Below are positions 53,291 to 64,000 of a stretch of 64,000 bases of DNA, piece after piece. The number at the start of each line of letters is the position of its first letter. Within the stretch, counting starts at the first letter, position 1. The notes under the pieces are model-generated. The model was not told the origin of the DNA and made no database searches. It saw only the letters and a program-made list of their open reading frames with translations. The position numbers and the translations under genes are program-made. Origin of the DNA: Batillaria attramentaria (taxonomy: Eukaryota > Mollusca > Gastropoda > Batillariidae); contig JACVVK020000442.1 of the NCBI GenBank assembly GCA_018292915.2, positions 176,501 to 240,500 on the forward strand, given 5' to 3'.

Positions 53291-53825
53291 TTGTGCACCC
53301 CTTTCCAGGGTTCCAGCATTCCTTTCATCCAGCATGTGTGTGCTTGGCGGCCTAATTGTACTATCAGACAACTCACAAAACCAATGCTGTGGTTTCACTG
53401 CACACTCCACTCAACACAAAAGCTGTACCACATACTGTCATGGGTTGATGTCTTACCTGTCCTGTACCATCATCCCCTAACAGTATATATAAGACAGCCG
53501 CGGAGTGTGTGAGCAGTAAAACTACAGCAATGACTTCATGAGCATACACCAGATTGTGCAGGAGACAGTGATTCCAAGGCAAGCATCATATACTTTTACT
53601 GCACTTAATGAACCTGGGAATCTTGTGTGCGCTTTGACAGCCCGCCCTAACACCCACTTGATGAGAGGGACACGTATCTATAAAAAAGACGCCTCCTAAA
53701 TGGTTATGTGTGGACTCACTCATACATAAAGAAGCTGTCTTTGTAATTCATATGATAATGATTAGCATATGGTCTCCCCAGTGAGCTAGCTCAAGGCACT
53801 TTCCATACATACAATTAACACTTAA

Positions 53826-53869
53826 CCTAGTGTCTGCTGGCAACAAATGACCATTGCAGAACATGCTGA
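53826..53869 (+). repeat. 44-bp direct repeat, left copy
   Basis: CCTAGTGTCTGCTGGCAACA onward matches 55742-55785 at 43 of 44 positions. The pair brackets about 1.9 kb that includes a GT tract and the SINE-tail satellite. Confidence 0.9.
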
Positions 53870-54049
53870 ATACATGTACCTCCATCATGAGGAACCTAAA
53901 AACTCAAAACCGCTTGTATCCCTATGGTGTAGTGCATGAGCGAGAGAAAGAGAGAGAGGAGGGGGAATTTGAACAAAGTGTGGGAATGAAGCAAGCAATG
54001 CAGAGACCGTCAAGTTCAAGAAGTTTTGCAAAATAACATCCACAGATGA

Positions 54050-54050
<1 letters not shown>

Positions 54051-54102
<52 letters not shown>
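54051..54102. repeat. (GT)n microsatellite
   Basis: Pure GT run. Confidence 0.97.
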
Positions 54103-54105
<3 letters not shown>

Positions 54106-54321
54106 TTCCCAATCAAATTTTGGAAATTTGCAGCGAACTCTTGATGTTTGTCAAACTTTGCAAAGTGTGCTTGGCATTTTTTTCCTGCCTCAATACCTTT
54201 CTGTTCACCTTACGCTCTACAATCTCTTTCCCTTCCTTTTTTCAGTTTCTGTTTTGCTCAAGGCTGCCAATGCAAGGACAACTCCTGGAATGCCCCCCCC
54301 CCACCCCCCCCCTTTTTTTGT

Positions 54322-55375
54322 ACCTGAACTTCACGCAATGGTCCTCCAGTAGCATTCCTCCCCGGCCATGAGTGGAAGCTACAAAGGTTGCTGAAGTCAG
54401 GACAAATTCTGTAATGCCCTTTTTTTTTATTAAAGTCTTTTTTTTTTAAACCTGAACTCCATGCAATGGTCCTCCAGTAGTATTCCTCCCCGGTCATGAG
54501 TGGAATCTACGAAGGTTGCTGAAGTCTGGGCAATTTCCGTAATGCCTGTTTTAAATTTTGTTTTTTTGTGTGGGTTTTTTGGCACTTGAACTCCATGCAA
54601 TGGTCCTCCAGTAGTATTCCTCCCCGGTCATGAGTGGAATCTACGAAGGTTGCTGAAGTCTGGGCAATGTCTGTAATGCCTGTTTTAAATTTTGTTTTTT
54701 GTTTTTTTGGCACCTGAACTCCATGCAATGGTCCTCCAGTAGTATTCCTCCCCGGTCATGAGTGGAATCTACGAAGGTTGCTAAAGTCAGGGCAATTTCT
54801 GTAATGCCTGTTTTAAATTTTGTTTTTTTGTGGGGCTTTTTTGGGCACTTGAACTCCATGCAATGGTCCTCCAGTAGTATTCCTCCCCGGTCATGAGTGG
54901 AATCTACGAAGGTTGCTGAAGTCAGGACAATTTCTATAACACCCATTTTAAATTTATTTATTTATTTTTGCACCTGAACTCCATGCAGTAGTCCTCCAGT
55001 AGTATTCCTCCCCGGTCATGAGTGGAATCTACGAAGGTTGCTGAAGTCAGGGCAATTTCTGTAATGCCTACTTTTTACAAATTATTTTGCACCTGAACTC
55101 CATGCAATGGTCCTCCAGTGGTATTCCTCCCCGGTCATGAGTGGAATCCACGAAGGTTGCTGAAGTCAGAACAATTTCTGAACTACCCTTTTCTCTTTTC
55201 TTTTATTTTTGTGCACCTGAACTCCATGCAATAGTCCTCCAGAGGTATTCCTCCCCGGCCATGAGTGGAATCCATGAAGGTCGCTGAAGCCAGGGCACTT
55301 TTAGTTATGGACAATGATAATTGGCAAATCAGGACTGGTCCTTGACACCTGTGGTGCCAGCACTGTGAATTTCAT
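54322..55375. repeat. satellite of about 8 units (119-135 bp) derived from a SINE tail
   Basis: Units start near 54322, 54453, 54587, 54713, 54848, 54974, 55093 and 55217. Each contains CTCCATGCAATGGTCCTCCA, CCCCGGTCATGAGTGGAATC, CGAAGGTTGCTGAAGTC and a T-rich spacer. The unit aligns with the 3' part of SINE family A (CCTCCCAGGTCATGGGTGGA, GAAGGACTCGGAAGCTGGG). After the last unit, CACCTGTGGTGCCAGCACTG at 55350-55369 matches the SINE body. Confidence 0.88.
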
Positions 55376-55741
55376 ATTTTCGAAAAAATAAATCACACAA
55401 GTCTGAAACTTTTCTGGTATCATATGTACTGAACAGTCCTTTCTGAGGTCAACTAGTGAGGCAGATGAAAACAGGCACTGAAAATTTTTTGTTTTTTTTA
55501 AAGTTCAATTTCAGATGGGAAGGTTAAAGCATTTATTTTTGCTGTTGTTGTTGACAGTGGTTATGGTAGTGTGTGTGTGTGCGCGCGCTGCAAAGTTGAC
55601 CTGTGATCAACATATTGTGTGCTAACTGAATACACAACCAAGCGGCCTATACCTAAAGCTACAGCCTGTGAATATCATGAGCTGAAAAAAAAAATCTACT
55701 TAGTGCATCACACCCAAGTGGGCAAAGTCAAGTCATACTGG

Positions 55742-55785
55742 CCTAGTGTCTGCTGGCAACAAATAACCATTGCAGAACATGCTGA
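55742..55785 (+). repeat. 44-bp direct repeat, right copy
   Basis: Partner of 53826-53869 with a single difference. Confidence 0.9.
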
Positions 55786-56039
55786 CAGTACATTTTTGTT
55801 TTAAAGGAGGAGGACCTACAGTGAGAGAAGCTGGGACGTTTGCTTTATGGGTGTTGACCCACACAAGGAGACAACTAACCTTATTGAATTGCACAGTCCA
55901 GACCAAGTCAAATGAAGAAAAGAGGGTTATAATCTGAGAGTAAGACAGAAAGAATGATGCGGCCTATGGAGAACCTCAACCGACAGGAGTGAGAAGAGAA
56001 TACGACAAAGAAATTTTGTGTACAGAAGCTAATACACAT

Positions 56040-56125
56040 GGGGGGGGGGGGGGGGGTGTCACTGATGTTGAACTACAGAAAGGGGGGGGGGGTCATTGAT
56101 GTTGAACTATAGAGGGGGGGGGGAG
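56040..56125. repeat. G-run / TGATGTTGAACTA repeat
   Basis: G-runs of 10-16 alternate with TCAYTGATGTTGAACTAYAG in two to three copies. Strong G-quadruplex potential on the plus strand. Confidence 0.88.
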
Positions 56126-56569
56126 ACAGAGAGAGAGTAGTGGTCGACACTGCTTTCTCTAGCAGGCCAATGCAAAAGGAATTCTTAATACTGTAGGAAT
56201 TGTTAAGTGATGTGTGAAATGGTGTTATACTTGCAAAACAAAAATGCTCCAAGAGTGAAGAACCACACATAACCACAATAATGAAAAGTGTACAAACAAT
56301 ATGTCTATAAATAAAAAGTCTAAAAAGTTTAAAACTAAAAAGTTTCCAAAAAATAATGTGTCCCTCTAACTTGGTCGGCCCAAAACGTCTCCCAAGCGCA
56401 CACAAATTTTCCCAGTGTAAAAATAATGATGCTTGTGACGAAATCACCACTCAAGCAAAATCTGGCTGTCTGATACACAACCAGACCGCGATTGTAGCAC
56501 ACACATACTTTCAGAAAGAAATACTAGAACCTGAAAAGGAGTGCGGTCCAAAAGCCCCTTTCTGGGAGA

Positions 56570-56895
56570 AAAGGGAATCTGTCACCTCCAAGCCAGACAG
56601 CACAGTCACAGCACTGAAACCTTGCACTGATGGGACATGGCCCCACGGCTACGAGACAAGAGGAAGAATGGACCTACCAGAACCGCCCAGGTGTGGTGCT
56701 GGGGTGGCAAAGGATCCCGGGAGGTCTGCCGGGGGTCGTACAGGGGAGACTGACCAGTGCACGGTCTACCCTCGGGCAGTGAGGTGGAGTGCTGGGAGCT
56801 ACCAGGAGATGGCGCACCCTGGCACACCCCAGTGTGCATGCGTGTGCTGACCCACTGGGGTCTAGCCCACGCCCCTCTCCTCGCCCCCACACCCC
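56570..56895 (-). repeat. GC-rich dispersed repeat, copy 2
   Basis: Inverted relative of 52916-53290. A GCATATAAAACGGC TATA-like word follows at about 56905 but is not shared by the other copy. Confidence 0.6.
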
Positions 56896-56959
56896 CTCTT
56901 AAATGCATATAAAACGGCTGCATCTCTAAGCCTAACAATCAAATAAGTGCACAGTTCAT

Positions 56960-58200
56960 TCTGACATACAGGTCGCCTTCCAGATACCATTGTCCCTAGG
57001 GTCCTAGTACATGTACTAAACCTGTTGATGATGAGTGCATGTTGTAAAATACAAAATTAGCTGATGAAAGACAGGATCTATATCTGAAGCATACTACTGA
57101 TATGCATGTGATACTGAAGGTGATCGGGAAATGTAATTTCAGTAATAAAAAGAAATGTTGAACAAAAACATGTTTTTAAGTCTGTTGAATTTTTTTTATA
57201 ACCGAAAAAATAAGTTAAAAAAAAATCTTCCTGATTTTGTTGAATTTTAAATATCACACAAATCATGTTTACCGAAAGAAAAACTCTGAGGAAAAACTGA
57301 TCTCGATAAGGAGACAAGCAGCACATCTCAGAGACGGACAAAGATCAGAACAGGCTCCTGGGGCTGCGTACAGTTACATTCAGCACCAGTAATTTTGAAT
57401 TTAAAAAAAAACATGCAACCTTCCAAATGAATAATTCTAAAAAAAGCTACACTGAAGCTGATAATGTGTGTGTTGTGGTGGTTGTTTGTGTTTTTTAAAA
57501 GAATTTTCCACATATAAAAATAAATGGTGAAGCACCAGTTGGCGATTGTCATGTTTGATTGTAAAGTTGACTGTCAAACTGATGAACTGTCCCCTAGTCA
57601 GAATGGGGAACAATGCAAAATAACTCAGACCTTCCAAAATCACATTAAAAAAATAAAATGCACAGGGGCAAAACTGATGTTTTTCATTTAAAATCATTTT
57701 CATATCACCCCAGGTGCTTTTATTTTTCATCTGTCTTACTCTTACGTCTCTGTGTATGCATTTTATCCAAAAAAAAATTCCTCTAAAGCGTATGTCAGAA
57801 TAAACTGTGCACATGCTGAAACATAACTTGCACACCTGTCGTGAGGGAAAATTCTGCAAGACAATAAGCCAGTCCATTTGACATGACACTGTGAAGCATG
57901 AAAACAGAAAAGAAGAGAGCAAATGGACTGGCTCATCTGTACTATCACTCTATAGGTCTAAATGAATTTAAAAGATTTGTATGAAAGCCAAAGCGATACA
58001 GTTACAAAAGCCAAAGAGATTCATGAAAAGGAATTTGGTAAAAGGTCTCAACCACTATCAATTGGATAAACACCAAGGCCATTTAACTGTCCGACAGATG
58101 ATTTCATGGACATTTACCAAAGCCAAAATACTGACCGACGTGTGGGTCATTGCACTTTCTGTTTACATCTCTGAGGAGTTGTTTTTTCCAACTTTCAGAT
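56960..58200. other. intergenic DNA, no gene seen
   Basis: AT-rich; no spliced coding pattern or repeat partner recognised. Confidence 0.55.
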
Positions 58201-58699
58201 TTTTCCACCCCCCCCCCCCCCAAAAAAAAAAAAAAAAAAAAATGCAGAATTTTTCCTCACAACAGATGAATGCAGCACCAAAGAACAGTGAAAGGCCATT
58301 ACAGAACAAAATTTTTGCCTAATTGCCCAAAACTGTAATGGCCTGCTGAAATTTTGAAACATAACACAATTTTTTTTAATTCATGAAAAAGCCAAAACCT
58401 GATTTAAAAAAAAGTAAAAAATAATACACACAAAAGAATTCTGTTTACCAAAAGGAACAATGAAGACTTCTTTTACACTGAGAATGAAAAACTTTCCTTT
58501 CAAAACAGGTCATACTAATGCAGTTTCTGAGACACTGACATATAATATTGGTGCTGCACTGCCCACTGAACACATCTGAGTATGTCAGGGGCCGTACTGG
58601 GGAGGGGAAAGGAACATGACAACAACAATCATAATGAATGCAACTGTAGAAAAACAAAACAAAACAAAATGAAGACAGGAGACAGGAAGACAGGAAAGA

Positions 58700-58785
58700 G
58701 AAGACGGTGGGGTGGGGTGGGGAGGTAGGGATTGGGGCTGGGACTGGGAGAGGTAGGGGACTGGGATGGGAGGTGGAGGGATTGA
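58700..58785. repeat. G-rich tract
   Basis: Repeated GGGG/GGGTGGGG and GGGACTGGG words on plus; strong quadruplex potential. Confidence 0.85.
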
Positions 58786-58996
58786 AAGGGCGCTGGCATC
58801 CGGTCACTGATCTGTAGTACATCAAACAAAACATGGCATTGTACTGGAACGCAGAATACACATGAAAACAAGTGCAGCATATTCAATGTGCATTTAACCT
58901 GCACTTTTACATCTTCAACCTTGGGTCTTACATCCTAGGCTAACCTGAAGAAACAAAATACAAATTTGACAAAGTCATATCAAATATCAAACTCAC

Positions 58997-59253
58997 CCCG
59001 TCCAGCAGCGGCACCAGGTACAATCCAGCGGCACAGCCCTCCTCCAGGAGAATTGGGACTCCAGTGGCAAAGGCCCACTTCCGGGTGTACACCAGTGGCA
59101 AAGGCCTAACTCCTGGGGGTTTCCAGTGGCGAAGGCCCCTCCCAAGGAATACTCCAGTGGCGAAGAACCACATCCAGGGGTACTCCTGTGGCATCACACA
59201 GTGGCCCATCCGGTCTCCAGGGGTACTGCAATGGCGTAGCCCGTCTCTGACTC
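58997..59253 (-). other. exon-like segment made of a degenerate minisatellite
   Basis: On minus, a good acceptor (TTTCTCATTCAG) precedes 59253 and a good donor (GGG|GTGAGT) follows 58997. One frame is open throughout (85 codons), with words such as WFFATGVFLGRGLRHWKPPG. The DNA is built of 30-42 bp units around GCCACTGGAGTxCCxxTGGA. Unit lengths are not multiples of three, so the protein frame shifts between units. Could be an exon of an unidentified or noncoding RNA gene. Unrecognised. Confidence 0.4.
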
Positions 59254-59715
59254 CTGAATGAGAAACAGAATTTGGGTTACTGACACTTGAACAGTCCAGG
59301 AGAGGGGGGGAGGAGTATAAGCTAAATCATAACGACCCGATTTGAAACTGTTCAATGTCACCACACCACACCACACCATTGCCCTAATAAGTGAACTCAA
59401 CGAGTGAGCAATCAACTTGCAAGACTGACCAAAATAACTCGTGCAGTTGGTTGAACTATGAGTGCCTTCGGATCATTGTTTTTCCTCAGACCACGATCAT
59501 AATTTATGTGTGAGCTAAAGTTAGTCGACACGATTCCCCTGTCACTGAAGTCAGTCTTGACACTGACAATGGCGGCCAGACTCACTGAGTGGCATGGCCC
59601 GGAGGTGAGCTGGTGGTTTCGCGACTGATCCGGCAAAAGATTGGTACTAGTAGTTTAATCATTAGAAACACTAAACACTGAAATACTCACCCGATTGAAC
59701 CCCGGCCGGCACTGC

Positions 59716-59870
59716 ACGGGAGCCGGGGTGGTCGAATGGTAGAGCGTTGGACGTGAGTTCGATCCCGGCTGGCGCCAAATATTTGTGCTGGCTTTTTCAT
59801 CGTTGCCCCGTCTTTGATATCACCCTATGTGGTGGAAAAGGACGTTAAACCCCCGAACACCCACCCCACC
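59716..59870 (+). mobile_element. tRNA-derived SINE family C, plus copy
   Basis: Head GCCGGGGTGGTCGAATGGTA with A-box-like TGGTCGAATGG, B-box GAGTTCGATCC, body CAAATATTTGTGCTGGC, tail GGACGTTAAACCCCCGAACA. The best plus-oriented copy in the window; a short deletion lies between the two boxes. Confidence 0.88.
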
Positions 59871-59874
59871 CGGC

Positions 59875-60680
59875 ACTGCACAGGCAACATCATGCACTAG
59901 TCCATTATTATGCCGCTGATTATGCCGCCTACTCAGTTTGGATGGCTGGTATTTCAAACTTGAACATCAAATCAGTCGCCACTGACACAACACTGACTGA
60001 CAACATACCAACTTTTTGACCGTGACCTCCAGCACTGACGTCAGTATTGTGCTCAGTGCGGACTCGGGACCACCCCAAAAGTGCGTACAGGGGTGGGAGG
60101 GTTGTTCGATGGAAAATTATAACGTTTTGAAACTGAGTCAGCAGCAGGCCGAAAAATCAAAAACAGTGAAAATGTTGAACTATTGATCGAAGTCAGTAAT
60201 CATAGCATAACTTGGCAGAGGTTTCATTTAGTTTAGACTGATCAGAGTAGGTATGATTGGGCGAAAACAAAAATGGAGCTGAGTCATACACCCCTTTCTG
60301 GTTTTGGTATGTCCTCATACGTCACCAGGGCCCGGCTACGAACTCAGCACGGCCGTTGGTGAGTTCCGCACGTGATTCACGTTCCACTGAGTTCGTGGCC
60401 AGGCAGTGACTCAGTGAGTGTTCCTTATTGATACGTCACTGACCTGTATTGTCAGAGGACAGAAACAGGCCGGTACCTGCCTTACTGATGCACACCGACA
60501 GTCAGTGGTCAGTCATTGTTACTTGAAAGACAAAACACATCGGGCAGACTGAAAAGAAACTGTAATTTTTAATGCGGAAGACCGGCAATGCGGCAACTCA
60601 GTGCCAGCTAGTCAGTCACGGTGTTTACCTCTCTCTCTCTCTCTCTCTACGATACAACGAATAAACCATGATATCCGACC
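59875..60680. other. intergenic DNA, no gene seen
   Basis: No coding pattern or partnered repeat seen, apart from a short CT run near 60632-60648 and a C-run near 60680. Confidence 0.5.
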
Positions 60681-60689
60681 CCCCCCCCC

Positions 60690-60840
60690 CTCCAATGCTA
60701 AATACTTGGCTCAAAGCCCGCCGCCGCGAGACGGCTAATTTGACTCGGGCGGACCCGACTCATGTCAATCACTTGCATTCTCTCAGACACCATGTCGGAC
60801 ACTGATGAACACATAGTCGGCAGACTGATACTGTTATGTA
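60690..60840 (+). mobile_element. family R repeat fragment
   Basis: GGCTCAAAGCCCGCC, CACTTGCATTCTCTCAGACA and GGACACTGATGAACACATA words match 32980-33070. Confidence 0.55.
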
Positions 60841-61076
60841 CTATGTCTCTGATCAAGGTGTTCTGGCTGACACTGACAGTCCCCGCTGAACGTATCCGGA
60901 ATTTTATTGCCGTCCTTGTTGTGTCCCTTGACACACACGCTGCTGCATTGTCAACACCCAGTTCATGTTCACATGCACGTGCAGATACAGGCGTGTCAGC
61001 TACGTCATGGGTGTGTAGCGTTGTGTGTATCTCGGGTGGGGAGAGAGAGAGAGAGAGGGGGAGGGTGGGTGAGTGG

Positions 61077-61231
61077 GTGTTAGGGGGTTTAACGTCCTTT
61101 TCCACCACATACGGGTGATATCAAAGACGGGGCAACGATGAAAAAGCCAGCACAAATATTTGGCCCCAGCCGGGATACGAACTCACGACCCGAGCAGGGT
61201 CCAACGCTCTACCATTCGGCCACTCCGGCTC
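61077..61231 (-). mobile_element. tRNA-derived SINE family C, minus copy
   Basis: Complete minus copy with head at the right and TTTAACGTCCTTTTCCACCA at the left. A further 3' fragment with the same words lies at 61262-61302, followed by GAGAGA. Confidence 0.88.
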
Positions 61232-61308
61232 CCCGAGAGAGGGTGGGGTGGGGTGGGTGTGGGTGGGTGTTTGGGGGTTTAACGTCCTTTTCCACCACAT
61301 AGCTCCCC

Positions 61309-61309
<1 letters not shown>

Positions 61310-61359
<50 letters not shown>
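61310..61359. repeat. (GA)n microsatellite
   Basis: Pure GA run flanking the SINE C fragment, as also seen beside the SINE C copies at 590 and 61040. Confidence 0.96.
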
Positions 61360-61679
61360 TAGCTAAAAGCGTCGGATTTATAAAACTGAAGTTTCCATTT
61401 TGTGTTCGTCCTGTACGGTCTCCACGTGAACTTTGCGAACTACAGTCATTTCAGTGCTGGTTCCCACGATTCAATGTTTGCAGAACATTTGAGCGAACGG
61501 CCAGCGTCCATTTCTCATAAAAGTTATGTACATAACGGAGCCATTTATACTGAGTCAAACGCACAAATTGCCACCGTCGTCCAGAGTCCTGCTCCTGTGA
61601 AGACTACCACTTTAGAAGAGAGCTAAGCAGCGCTGCTGTTCACATGTAAGTAACTATAGGGTAGAAATACAAAAAGTAC

Positions 61680-61712
<33 letters not shown>

Positions 61713-61967
61713 TATGTTCTGCCAGCTGATGTCTGTAATACACTTGACGGTTATGTGGGATATTTGGTTCACTGTTTGAGATTTGTTTTGTCTGTTTTGG
61801 TCAGAAATTATAAATCTGTGTGTAGTCATACAGTTGTGAAACACGCTTTCATTGTTGTACTGGTCAGGAAGCTGGGCTGAATATTCAGACATGAAATAAA
61901 TCAACAGAACAGTTTAAAAAAGAAACAAACAGAAAAACAAAACAAAACAAAACAACAACAACAACAA

Positions 61968-62070
<103 letters not shown>

Positions 62071-62606
62071 TAGAACAGTACACGTATCGGCGATTCTTCT
62101 TACACCCCGAAGTCAGTTTCAACCAAGGACACTTTGTCCTGTTTAATTTATGACATTCCTCTTTTAAATTGATAAAAGATTTTTATACCTGCAGGAGAAA
62201 GGGAAAATTTCGTTTGTTGAAGTGTGTAGTTGTGAATTGTTTACGAGTTGTTTTGAAAACAACGATTGGAACTGCACAGTAGGTGTGTGTCAAGAGATTT
62301 TTCATTACAAAAATATTGAAATCGCGCTCCACCGCCCCCACCCCCTCCTCCCCGATCACTTTTCTTTATTGATAGGTGTTCATATTCGATGGACGTAGGA
62401 TTTTAGTGGCGGCTTTGCTGTATGTGCAAGAACAAGAACCATGTTATATAGTTGTTTCGTTATTTTTAATTATTTTTTTTCCCAAACATGCACACATGAA
62501 ATAGTAGTTACATCTATATAGTTACATAGTATGTCATCTACCCCCCCCCCCCCCCACACACACACACTTAGTGTTTCATGTTTCATGTATGCGTGAGAAT
62601 GTGTGT

Positions 62607-63008
62607 CAGGGGCGCCGGAAGATGTTGGGGGGAGGGGGGGGGGCAGAATCTCGGAGGGGGGAACGTTGCCCGAAGAAAGTGAAAAGCGGGGGGGGGGAGG
62701 GGGGGGGGCGGATCAAAATGCTGCGTAGACAAAAAACCTTTACGAACCAGGACGTTCGTTGCCCGAAAAAAGTGAAAAGCGGGGGGGGGGGGGGGGGGAC
62801 AGCCTTCGGTCCGCAAAAACAGAAGTTCTCTGTTGGGTGGGATGAGGGAGAGAGCACTAAGAGGAGTAGGGGGAGGGGGGGGGCAAGACCATGGCTCTTG
62901 CCATAGTCACATGATTTTCCAGGGGGGGCAAAAAGACACTCTTGCCCCCCCTGCTTGGGTACAGGGGGGGCAGCTGCCCCCCCTGCCCCCCCGGTTCCGG
63001 CGCCCCTG
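62607..63008. mobile_element. hAT-like MITE with CAGGGGCGCCGGAA termini
   Basis: CAGGGGCGCCGGAA at 62607-62620 is the exact reverse complement of 62995-63008. The interior is very G-rich, with GCCCGAAGAAAGTGAAAAGC repeated at about 62669 and 62761. CAGGGG ends are typical of hAT MITEs. The target site lies in a GT tract, so the expected 8-bp duplication cannot be resolved. Confidence 0.82.
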
Positions 63009-63095
63009 TGTGTGTGTGTGTGTGTGTAGCGCACTGAGTGTTCTTTGAGCAGACTGTTAGCGCTTTATAAGAGCTATTATTATTATTATATTAGT
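63008..63095 (+). repeat. (TG)n plus ATT-tailed repeat end
   Basis: GT run, then TAGCGCACTGAGTGTTC, GCGCTTTATAAGAGC and ATT trinucleotides, the same layout as 16743-16865. Confidence 0.7.
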
Positions 63096-63289
63096 AGTAT
63101 GTGAATTAAGTACTGAATAACGCATGAATATATGTAATGTAATGTAAATGACTTTCGTAATAAATTTTTAGAATTTGATAAATATACTACAACCGCATAT
63201 ATATAATGTGTCCTCTCAGTTGAAGCTTGAAGACATACCTGGCCCCGACCCTCATTTCTGCCTGTTTTTGTTTATCCCTTTATTCCAGG

Positions 63290-63685
63290 TCCCACAACCA
63301 GTTTAAAATCCCTCGCCCCAGGATCGACAAATTCCCTGCCTCCCCATGTGAGATTGGTTGGTTAGCTGGGGTTTATCGTCAACGCCACAACGAGGTGATT
63401 GCAGACGGCCCTAGGGGGCAGGTTATGGGGGATGGGGATAGCTACCCTAACTGTACAGTCCAGCTGAACACTTTTCCAATCCAGTCAGACTGCCAGGTCG
63501 GCCACATTTTATGTATCCTTGACTGTAATGGACAAGTTACACAAACAGATCCAGTTCACAGTCAGTGGAAGTGGGGCAACGTGAAAAAGGCCTGTACAAA
63601 TTTTGACCCTGTCGGGATTCGAACCCGGGACCTTTCGATCTCGAGTCCAACGCTCAAACCGTTGAGCCACCGACTCCCCCCCCAT
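63290..63685 (-). mobile_element. tRNA-derived SINE, family D
   Basis: On minus, the head at about 63677-63600 reads GGAGTCGGTGGCTCAACGGT, with A-box-like TGGCTCAACGG and B-box GGGTTCGAATCCC, then a body reaching about 63290. The body word TTGTACAGGCCTTTTTCACG resembles family C (TTGTGCTGGCTTTTTCATCG). Tail and target duplication were not resolved. Confidence 0.7.
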
Positions 63686-63837
63686 GTGAGATCATCCCCT
63701 TCACTTTATATACCTTTAACTTCTAAGCGCCCGCGCACGAATCACATCCCGAAAAAAAAAAAATCGTCACAGCACTAGACAGCACTAAACAGCACTATCA
63801 TGCAACCTCGCGGCTAGCAGTCCACCCCGAGAGACGG

Positions 63838-63945
63838 CGCAACGTGCCGTCATATTGCATCACACTCCGGCGAGCGGTCGAGGCTAGCCAGCGCAACATG
63901 ACGGCACGTTGCATCACACTCAGACGAGCGGTCGACTCTAGCCAG
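63838..63945. repeat. 54-bp duplication with an inverted 20-bp block
   Basis: Two 54-bp units end alike (GCATCACACTC...CGAGCGGTCGA..CTAGCCAG). The block 63839-63858 corresponds to 63893-63912 only when reversed and complemented (19 of 20 bases). Confidence 0.85.
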
Positions 63946-64000
63946 ACAGCCAGACAGCTCAAGTTCGCACCCTCTTGTGGCGGTCACTGGCTTGTTCGGG

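Noticed and set aside
52894..53355. 153-residue open frame
   Set aside because: It lies in a GC-rich dispersed repeat whose inverted relative at 56570-56895 does not conserve the frame, and no domain is recognised.
53480..53520. TATATATAAG as an LTR or gene promoter
   Set aside because: No paired LTR, primer-binding site or downstream gene was found. A single TATA-like word is not enough.
56356..56850. 164-residue open frame
   Set aside because: It overlaps the second copy of the same GC-rich repeat, and the remainder lacks domain similarity or splice support.

Overview
The window is eukaryotic nuclear DNA. It has spliced genes with GT-AG introns, abundant microsatellites, tRNA-headed SINEs and short inverted-repeat transposons. 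Repeat style and gene content suggest a mollusc, most likely a marine gastropod. This is an inference from family resemblance; no species-level marker was seen. No prokaryotic or viral gene was found.

Three genes are supported exon by exon. (1) About 5078-29547, minus strand: a diaphanous-type formin in at least 24 coding exons (about 1050 residues), with GTPase-binding/DID armadillo region, coiled coil, FH1 polyproline exon, FH2 actin-nucleating domain, basic helix and DAD. (2) 30122-40215, plus strand: TDRD3, 12 coding exons giving 779 residues, with the OB-fold/TOP3B-binding region, UBA, RG-rich region, LFDFLE motif, Tudor domain and FMRP-binding-type C-terminus. The two genes are head to head, with 574 bp between their start codons and CCAAT, CRE-like and YY1-like sites in the gap. 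(3) 47367-51136, plus strand: a five-exon secreted lectin of 314 residues with signal peptide, PAN/apple-like cysteine segment, Sushi-like segment and C-terminal galectin domain.

Layout: 1-5077 is repeat-rich DNA downstream of the formin. 5078-29547 is the formin. 29548-30121 is the shared promoter. 30122-40215 is TDRD3, followed by a possible long 3' UTR to about 44150. 44200-47366 holds an inverted-repeat transposon, a foldback element with a nested SINE, and a 265-bp tandem repeat. 47367-51136 is the lectin. 51137-64000 has no recognised gene; it holds pearl-like repeats, a satellite built from a SINE tail, G-rich tracts, a hAT-like MITE and many microsatellites.

The most unusual structures sit around the lectin and TDRD3. 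An inverted partial copy of lectin exon 1 lies immediately upstream of its start codon. A SINE landed on the lectin exon 3 splice donor and duplicated it. A 493-bp tandem duplication in TDRD3 copies the exon 5 donor together with a 12-bp minisatellite. The formin is predicted to build actin filaments downstream of Rho, TDRD3 to act with TOP3B and FMRP in RNA metabolism, and the lectin to bind glycans outside the cell. Nothing in the sequence links the three functionally beyond the shared promoter of the first two.
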